Shown here: piece by piece, positions 58,922 to 64,000 of the stretch
Numbering within the stretch: position 1 is the stretch's first letter
Layout: each line of letters opens with the position of its first letter
NCBI GenBank assembly: GCA_021776475.1
Contig: JAJFFV010000006.1
Span: forward strand, 806,001-870,000
Origin: Parvularculaceae bacterium
Lineage (GTDB): Bacteria > Pseudomonadota > Alphaproteobacteria > Caulobacterales > Parvularculaceae
Length of the DNA stretch: 64,000 nucleotides
Direction of reading: 5' to 3'
Made by a program: the position numbers and the translations under genes
The notes under the pieces: model-generated
Database searches by the model: none
Told to the model about the DNA's origin: nothing
The model's input: only the letters and a program-made list of their open reading frames with translations

Positions 58922-59371
58922 TTATATCCAGCGACGAACACGCTTTGCGTAATCGTCATATTGCGCACCAAATTTTTCCCGAAGCACTTTTTCTTCGGGC
59001 TTGATCTGGAATACGGTCATGGAAACGAAATAGAAAACGACGGGTGCAACTGCGATGACGTCGCCCAGATAACCAGCCCATCCCACTAACAACAACGTCG
59101 TGCCCAAATACATCGGGTTTCGGCTAAACCGATACAAACCCGTTACAACGAGTGTATTCGCGGCTTCCGGCTTTACAGGGTTAATGGTCGTCCGTTCTCT
59201 GATGAATGCAGCAATTGAGATGGCAATAATGATGACGCCAGCGACAGCAAGACCATAGGTAACAAAACGGATCGCGGCGCCAATCGGATATACGGGATAA
59301 TTATCGGCGAGCAGCCACGCGAGGCCGCCAACTATCATGATCTGTAGTGCCGGCGGGAATGGAAGCGTCAT
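58922..59371 (-). CDS. ICMT-family membrane methyltransferase
   Basis: A 149-residue membrane protein with the same C-terminal signature as its neighbour: GLYRFSRNPMYLGTTLLLVG and EKVLREKFGAQYDDYAKRVRRW. The ATG overlaps the stop of the CDF-methyltransferase fusion (ATGA), so these genes are translated together under MerR-type control. Substrate unknown; a phospholipid-like or small lipophilic acceptor is possible. Confidence 0.85.
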   Translation of the reverse strand: MTLPFPPALQIMIVGGLAWLLADNYPVYPIGAAIRFVTYGLAVAGVIIIAISIAAFIRERTTINPVKPEAANTLVVTGLYRFSRNPMYLGTTLLLVGWAGYLGDVIAVAPVVFYFVSMTVFQIKPEEKVLREKFGAQYDDYAKRVRRWI

Positions 59372-60711
59372 CGAATGCTCTCCTGGCCGAGGTTTTCCGG
59401 TTTGGCGCCGCGATAGAGCGAGATAGTGCCGGTTGCGGTCGCGATGCGATCGTGCTCTTCAATCGAGGCAAAGCCTGTTTTCTTCATCAACTCAGGAAGC
59501 ACGCCATCCGCGTTCGGCTGCGTGTTTTCCAGCCCATCGAGGGATTGCACCGTGTGCCGAAAGAGAAAGCGTGAAACCCATGAAGTCTGGCGGCCGTAGT
59601 CAGCGATATGGATGCGTCCCCCAGGCTTCAAGATGTCGAACATGACATTCAAAATGCGTTGCTTCTCAGCGAGAGGAACTTGGTGTAGCACCAGACTGCT
59701 GACGATTTTTGAAGGCGCTGCGCCGGAAACCTGATCTGTGTCATTCAGATAACCAATATCGAATACAGCTTTTGATCCAGCCTGTTCCGTTTTCGCGCGC
59801 GCGCGCCGAACGGCGTCTTCATCGGGATCGACGCCACGATATGAGCAATTTGGATTTTGGTTGTGAACATGGATCGCAAGACTGCCGGTTCCCGATCCGA
59901 CATCGAGGATGCGGTCGTCGCTTTGAGGGTCAAGCGCTTGAACGAGACGCCGACGCCAGATGCTCTCGCGCGTGAGCGCCGCGATCGCCAAATCATAAAA
60001 CGGGGTAAGCGCTGCGTGACCAAGCGGCGGGGTATGCGGGGCCGGATGGTCAGCGAAATCAGTGAGCGGTTGTCCAGGTATCGCTACCGGTGGGTCCGTC
60101 AAGTCGGCACTGCGCAATTCGCCCAGGGCTTGCGATACGATCGAGGCTGAAGATCGCAAAAACAGCGATGCCAGCAGACAGGCCACAACTAGATCGGGCC
60201 ACGCCGCTCCGGTCAGCGCGACCATGCCGCCGGCAGCGATGACCCCGACATTGCCGATGGCGTCATTGCGCGAGCACAACCAAACTGACCGAACATTGCT
60301 GTCACCGTCGCGCCAGCGCAGGAGAATCATGACGCTAGCCACATTTGCAATGAGCGCCAAAAATCCGATCAGCCCCATGGTTTCGGCTATCGGCGCCGCG
60401 CCGCCAAAGAAACGAATGGCCGTCGTCACCAGAATGAACGCTGCAATGGCCGCAAGCGAACCGGCCTTCAGCAGCGAAGCGCGTGCGCGCAATCGAACAG
60501 ACGAGCCGATCACTGCAAGGCTGATGGCATAAGTCGCGGTATCGCCACCAAAATCGAGCGCATCTGCTTTCAGCGCTTGCGACCCCGACGCGAAACCCGC
60601 GAACATTTCCACAACAAACATGATCCCGTTGATTGCGATCACAATTAGCAAGGCGCGTTTGTAGGCGGGCGAGGCGCCCTCAAATGATTTTATTTCGCAA
60701 CAGTCACTCAT
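59368..60711 (-). CDS. Cation diffusion facilitator fused to a class I methyltransferase
   Basis: A 447-residue fusion from the ATG at 60711 (a longer frame to 60801 would cross the promoter). Residues 1-200 are a CDF-type transporter: MSDCCEI start, KADALDFGGD (D50, D53, D57) in TM2 and SRNDAIGNVG in TM5. The usual cytoplasmic CDF domain is missing; instead, after a Pro-rich linker (about 205-232), residues 236-447 form a SAM methyltransferase (RILDVGSGTGSLA, VDPDEDAVRRA, LKPGGRIHIADYG). No frameshift or internal start is evident. Confidence 0.85.
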   Translation of the reverse strand: MSDCCEIKSFEGASPAYKRALLIVIAINGIMFVVEMFAGFASGSQALKADALDFGGDTATYAISLAVIGSSVRLRARASLLKAGSLAAIAAFILVTTAIRFFGGAAPIAETMGLIGFLALIANVASVMILLRWRDGDSNVRSVWLCSRNDAIGNVGVIAAGGMVALTGAAWPDLVVACLLASLFLRSSASIVSQALGELRSADLTDPPVAIPGQPLTDFADHPAPHTPPLGHAALTPFYDLAIAALTRESIWRRRLVQALDPQSDDRILDVGSGTGSLAIHVHNQNPNCSYRGVDPDEDAVRRARAKTEQAGSKAVFDIGYLNDTDQVSGAAPSKIVSSLVLHQVPLAEKQRILNVMFDILKPGGRIHIADYGRQTSWVSRFLFRHTVQSLDGLENTQPNADGVLPELMKKTGFASIEEHDRIATATGTISLYRGAKPENLGQESIR

Positions 60712-60748
60712 CGAAGCGCCTACTCCCAAAATGTATTTTGACAAGGCG

Positions 60749-60779
60749 AGGTTAACCCCTACAGTCTCTGTAGAGGCAA
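60749..60779 (-). promoter_or_regulatory. MerR-type operator-promoter with 19-bp spacer
   Basis: On the minus strand TTGCCT (-35, complement of 60774-60779), a 19-base spacer and TAACCT (-10, complement of 60749-60754). The spacer contains the dyad CTACAG-TCT-CTGTAG (plus strand 60759-60773, centred on 60766). The over-long 19-bp spacer with central dyad is the hallmark of promoters twisted open by MerR-family activators. It drives the CDF-methyltransferase gene and faces the merR gene. Confidence 0.8.
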
Positions 60780-60792
60780 GAAAATTATCAAC

Positions 60793-61248
60793 ATGGGTCA
60801 AAAACCAAAAACGATCGGCGCCCTGTCAAAGGAGACAGGCGTCAAAGTCACCACAATCCGGTATTACGAACAGATCGGATTAATGATCGCACCAGACCGG
60901 AGCAACAGCGGTCAACGTATTTACGATGGGACAGCCATTGAGCGGCTGAACTTTATCCGGCACGCCCGCGAACTCGGCTTTCCTACCGGAGCCATTCGAG
61001 AACTAATCGAGTTGCAGACACAGCCTGGCGACGACTGCAGCGTCGTCGATGAAATAGCGCGACGCCACCTGACGGACGTTCGGCGCCGCTTGTCGCAACT
61101 GGAATCACTGGAAGGCGAGCTTAAACGCATGATCGCATCCTGCGAAGGCGGAAAAATCGGCGTTTGTACCGTGATGGCATGCCTGTCTGATCACGCCCAA
61201 TGTCTCGCCGATGCGCATGAAAAAGTTGATGTCGTTGTCAGCCCATAA
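60793..61248 (+). CDS. MerR family metal-responsive regulator (ZntR/CadR-like)
   Basis: A 151-residue protein with an N-terminal winged HTH (TIGALSKETGVKVTTIRYYEQIGL), a dimerisation helix and metal-binding candidates C82, C117, C125, C130, H134 and C137, in positions like the Zn/Cd sensors of the family. It is divergent from the CDF-methyltransferase gene and shares its operator at 60749-60779. It most likely senses a divalent metal and activates the minus-strand genes. Confidence 0.9.
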   Translation: MGQKPKTIGALSKETGVKVTTIRYYEQIGLMIAPDRSNSGQRIYDGTAIERLNFIRHARELGFPTGAIRELIELQTQPGDDCSVVDEIARRHLTDVRRRLSQLESLEGELKRMIASCEGGKIGVCTVMACLSDHAQCLADAHEKVDVVVSP

Positions 61249-61277
61249 CCCTTTAGCCGCTATAGGGATTGGAGGGG

Positions 61278-62522
61278 TCATTGCGAATGCTTTCCAGCTT
61301 CGTCCCGCGACATATCAATGTCGGCGCCTACCATCTCAATCCAATCCGCCAAAAATGACAAATAGTCTTCCGAAATCCAGCCGTCGTCATCAAATAGTCC
61401 ATGGCCCATACCGGGATAGATTTTGAGATCGATCGGCTGTTGCCGATGTCTATTAATTTCTTCCAACAAGCTGGTGCTTTGTTTAACCGCAACATTATCA
61501 TATTCGTCTTCTTCACCCCATATAATCAATGCCGGTACTGCGAGGTTCGTCCAATAGGGTTTGGAATCAAACGCTCCGTTTTTGAACCACCAAATCGGAA
61601 TGCGCGCTCTGGCGACCTGCGACGCAATAAAAATTAATGGTGGCGTCAACATTTCCGGCGTGTGTCCGAGGAACAGGTTTCGGGATTCGTGGTCCAGACC
61701 TTCGTTGAATGACAGAAGCGATCCAACGACATTGACGACAAACTCAATTGTCTCGTTTTCGCTCGCCGCAACCGGCGCAATATGACCGCCCTGACTTAGC
61801 CCCACCAAACCAATATGCTTGACCGACACTTCATCCATTTCTGACAGCGCCTGTACGGCGGCGTTCGCGTCATCCGCCAAATCTTTCATCGTCGCCGTCT
61901 TCCATAAGCCGCCCGAACGACCGCTGCCGCGCTTGTCCGGCAACAAAACTGTAAAGCCTCGCCGCGCCAGATAATCGGCCTGCGCAACATACCAGAGATT
62001 GTTTCTGTCGCTCCGGCCGCTGCCGTGAATCATTACGATACCGATCGTCGTGCCGGTGGCGTTTGGCGCAAAAACAGTTGCGGCAAGCCCTACGCCATTA
62101 CTTTCGTATTCTATCAGATACTGTCGATAGGGACCATTTTCAAATCGCTGAAACGTCATTTCCGAAGCGCCTGCAATTGGCGAGATTGTCATTGTGTCAT
62201 TGTTTGGAAATTCTACTGCTGCAACCACAGTACCTTCACGGTTTTTGATGTCGAAGTGGTTTCCGCCCGTGGGCGATAGCCGCCAGGACAAGGGCAATAT
62301 TTTATCTTTTATGTTCGCTTGAACGTCAAACGTGCGCAGGTCTTTTTCAGCATCAATTGTCACAAGAACTTCAATAGCGTCGGAGCTCTTGAACAATCCC
62401 ATTCTTGCAAGCCCGTCGAAATCATCCTGTGTTGGACGATCGCCGAGATATTCGAGATACGGACTAAACGCCCAACTCAGAGCGATCAGTGCAGCAATTG
62501 CCAGTGTTCGAAAGCTGGACAT
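61278..62522 (-). CDS. Exported alpha/beta hydrolase
   Basis: A 414-residue protein. An N-terminal hydrophobic helix (residues 5-21) suggests export or anchoring. Catalytic triad candidates are Ser in GLVGLSQGGH, Asp in WGEEDEYDN and His in PGMGHGLFD; the oxyanion region is MIHGSGRSDRN. This resembles a group of dipeptidyl-peptidase/acylesterase-like hydrolases. Substrate unknown. Convergent with merR (29-base gap with no strong hairpin). Confidence 0.85.
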   Translation of the reverse strand: MSSFRTLAIAALIALSWAFSPYLEYLGDRPTQDDFDGLARMGLFKSSDAIEVLVTIDAEKDLRTFDVQANIKDKILPLSWRLSPTGGNHFDIKNREGTVVAAVEFPNNDTMTISPIAGASEMTFQRFENGPYRQYLIEYESNGVGLAATVFAPNATGTTIGIVMIHGSGRSDRNNLWYVAQADYLARRGFTVLLPDKRGSGRSGGLWKTATMKDLADDANAAVQALSEMDEVSVKHIGLVGLSQGGHIAPVAASENETIEFVVNVVGSLLSFNEGLDHESRNLFLGHTPEMLTPPLIFIASQVARARIPIWWFKNGAFDSKPYWTNLAVPALIIWGEEDEYDNVAVKQSTSLLEEINRHRQQPIDLKIYPGMGHGLFDDDGWISEDYLSFLADWIEMVGADIDMSRDEAGKHSQ

Positions 62523-62527
62523 TGCTG

Positions 62528-62938
62528 CTACTCCTTCATGTTGCTTTTAAGTTTTTGGCCGTAGGAGCCAACGAAAAACTCCGGCACAAAAGACAATGCG
62601 ACAACAAGAATTGTCGCGTAGCTGATGTGCATTACCCGGATCGGGCCGAGGTCGAGAATATCAAATCCGAGGAGCATGATCAGTGTCCCACCGATCAGCA
62701 TCGCTGGTCCTGAAACATAACAGTGCAACCGGCCGCAGCGCATGGCGTTGATCACGCATCCGGCACCCATCCAAAGAAAAGCGCCGCCCATCATGAGAAT
62801 TATCAGGCGGGCCGGCAAATACGCTTCCAGAAAATTAACCGAAATCAACGCAATGATCGGAATGCCCCAGCCCACCCAGAAGCTGGAACGCTTTTTTGAA
62901 AGATCATTGGTTGGTGTTTTCGCTGAAGATTCGGTTAT
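62528..62938 (-). CDS. Small membrane protein with Cys motif, paralogue A
   Basis: About 137 residues as annotated; the open frame extends to an ATG at 63016 inside the preceding gene. The only good Shine-Dalgarno (GGGAGG, 62950-62945) lies 6 bases before an ATA at 62938 and there is no ATG, GTG or TTG in frame nearby, so the start is uncertain. Four helices and CVINAMRCGRLHCY between helices 2 and 3. Related along its whole length to the gene at 62986-63372. Confidence 0.7.
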   Translation of the reverse strand: MTESSAKTPTNDLSKKRSSFWVGWGIPIIALISVNFLEAYLPARLIILMMGGAFLWMGAGCVINAMRCGRLHCYVSGPAMLIGGTLIMLLGFDILDLGPIRVMHISYATILVVALSFVPEFFVGSYGQKLKSNMKE

Positions 62939-62985
62939 GATCGGCCTCCCTTTAACTAACCGGCTGTACCAACATTTCGCTCCGA

Positions 62986-63372
62986 CTATGTCTCGCGGTA
63001 GCGTCCCCAAATCCATTCAGGGACAAAGGTGAGACCGACAAGGATGGCACCCCAAACAATATAATTCAGGCCGTAGCTTCCAATGTCGACAACCTCGAAT
63101 CCAACCAGCAACACGCCCACGGCGGCTAAAAGCAACACCGGTCCAGCCAAATAACAATGTCGCCGCTTGCACCGTTGTGCGTTAATCAGGCAACCGATTC
63201 CCATCCACGCCAGCGACCCCGAAAGTATAAAGACGATGCCATCAAACGGGATGATCCCGCGTGCAAAATTCATCGAAAGCAGAATGATAATCGGCAATCC
63301 CCAACCAATCCAAAAGCTCAGGCGACGTTGCGACAGGTCACGATCCTTACCGGACTCTTGCTGGTTAGCCAT
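62986..63372 (-). CDS. Small membrane protein with Cys motif, paralogue B
   Basis: A 128-residue protein with four membrane helices and C-x6-C-x4-C: CLINAQRCKRRHCY (C61, C68, C73). Paralogue of its downstream neighbour, from a tandem duplication. The Cys/His group could bind a metal; I do not recognise a named function. It overlaps the thioredoxin-like gene by 8 bases. Confidence 0.75.
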   Translation of the reverse strand: MANQQESGKDRDLSQRRLSFWIGWGLPIIILLSMNFARGIIPFDGIVFILSGSLAWMGIGCLINAQRCKRRHCYLAGPVLLLAAVGVLLVGFEVVDIGSYGLNYIVWGAILVGLTFVPEWIWGRYRET

Positions 63373-63979
63373 TTTGGGCCTGCTTCTTCAATTGCACTGT
63401 CACTTTTTCGGCAAAGCGTTTGGGATCAAGTTTGTTCTCGCGGGGCAAACCGCCGAGTTGATGTTCCCAATGGACCGGTGCAGGTGGATTACCTGCGGAC
63501 CAAATGGCGTTATCATCATAAATCAGCCAAACATCCCACGCGTAAACCCGTAACCCCAGTGCCTCCTGAACGGCAAGACCGCTTGTTCCGTCCGGGTCCC
63601 AATAATGAAAAATGTCATTGCCTTCCATCAATCGGACAGCGTTTGCGGAATGTTTTTCTTCTGCCCCAAGTGTCGGCACATAAAGGATGAATGTCTTCAG
63701 ATCGGGATTGTCGCGGGTCATATCACCCACCGCCTTGTTCATGTCGACCAGACCGCGCAGACACGGACCGCACGATGGCCCTGCAATAAAAACCAGCCTG
63801 GTTGATCCGGCGGCAGCGTTAAAATCGCCGATGAACTGATCGAGAGAAGGATCCAATGTTACATATTTCTGTGTTGGCGCCGCTTCTTCCGAAGATACAC
63901 TGTCCGCTTGCAGATTAAAAATAAACAATCCGGTCACAACAGTGGCAACTACGACAAATAATGTGATTGGTTTTGACAT
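63365..63979 (-). CDS. Thioredoxin-like exported protein
   Basis: A 204-residue protein with an N-terminal membrane/signal helix (residues 5-24) and a thioredoxin fold with SCGPC (about residues 69-73). The following DMTRDNPDLKTFILYVP, HYWDPDG and YAWDVWLIYDDNA segments are strands and insertions of TlpA-like periplasmic proteins. It may reduce or shuttle disulfides for the Cys-containing membrane proteins encoded downstream; that link is inference. Confidence 0.8.
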   Translation of the reverse strand: MSKPITLFVVVATVVTGLFIFNLQADSVSSEEAAPTQKYVTLDPSLDQFIGDFNAAAGSTRLVFIAGPSCGPCLRGLVDMNKAVGDMTRDNPDLKTFILYVPTLGAEEKHSANAVRLMEGNDIFHYWDPDGTSGLAVQEALGLRVYAWDVWLIYDDNAIWSAGNPPAPVHWEHQLGGLPRENKLDPKRFAEKVTVQLKKQAQNG

Positions 63980-64000
63980 CTTTATTCTCCAATAACGAGG

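Noticed and set aside
60711-60801. Longer N-terminus of the CDF-methyltransferase fusion (start at 60801)
   Set aside because: It would run through the MerR operator-promoter and into the merR start; MSDCC at 60711 is the natural start.
22019-64000. CRISPR arrays
   Set aside because: No regularly spaced 25-40-base repeats seen; only the short TAGTACCCC copies at the integrase.

Overview
The left 22 kb is the chromosome of an alphaproteobacterium. A fourteen-subunit NADH dehydrogenase operon (nuoA to nuoN, with separate nuoC and nuoD) runs on the minus strand into birA, coaX, rnj and a DUF1467 gene, an order familiar from Alphaproteobacteria. No rRNA or other marker narrows the taxon further. 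The operon has been invaded between nuoF and nuoG by a GNAT gene, a sulfotransferase gene and a broken plus-strand ORF, and between nuoG and nuoH by an opposite-strand acyltransferase gene.

At 21970-22015 lies the 3' half of a tRNA-Asp(GTC) gene, cut at the anticodon loop, with a tyrosine integrase (22380-23657) beside it. This is one end of an integrated element. Neither the second end nor an intact tRNA-Asp was seen by eye, so the element may run to or beyond the right edge. Its conjugation module (trbE-J-L-F-G-I, DUF2274, DUF736, an AlpA-like gene) is cut inside trbD at about 42.05 kb. There it is joined head-to-head to a type III methyltransferase gene that has also lost its 5' end. No trbB, trbC, coupling protein or relaxase is visible, so this looks like a decayed ICE.

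The cargo next to the integrase is the most unusual part. Positions 24054-29473 hold a tightly coupled minus-strand operon that looks like an undescribed RiPP pathway. It has a 60-residue precursor ending in three aromatic-x-Arg triplets, an FxsB-like radical SAM/SPASM enzyme fused to an HExxH domain, a UPF0489 (peptide arginase-like) protein, a GNAT-like protein, a DUF483-like Cys-rich protein and a family 2 glycosyltransferase. Just upstream (30009-33478) is a long Argonaute without its catalytic residues, coupled to a PD-(D/E)XK nuclease gene. This matches the long-B pAgo plus nuclease (BPAN-type) defence systems. To the right of the trb genes are an orphan type III Res subunit with a GIY-YIG/DUF4357 protein, and an AAA-type ATPase.

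From 48.2 kb to the end is a heavy-metal region. It has a PrsW-like membrane protease, a P1B-4 metal ATPase with an apparent 5' frameshift, a strongly structured non-coding segment, a PII-like protein, a CzcCBA RND efflux system, a His-rich exported protein and two ICMT-like membrane proteins. A divergent MerR regulator faces an unusual cation diffusion facilitator-methyltransferase fusion across a canonical 19-bp-spacer promoter. An alpha/beta hydrolase, two paralogous Cys-containing membrane proteins and a thioredoxin-like protein close the window. All names rest on reading motifs and gene order; no database search was run.
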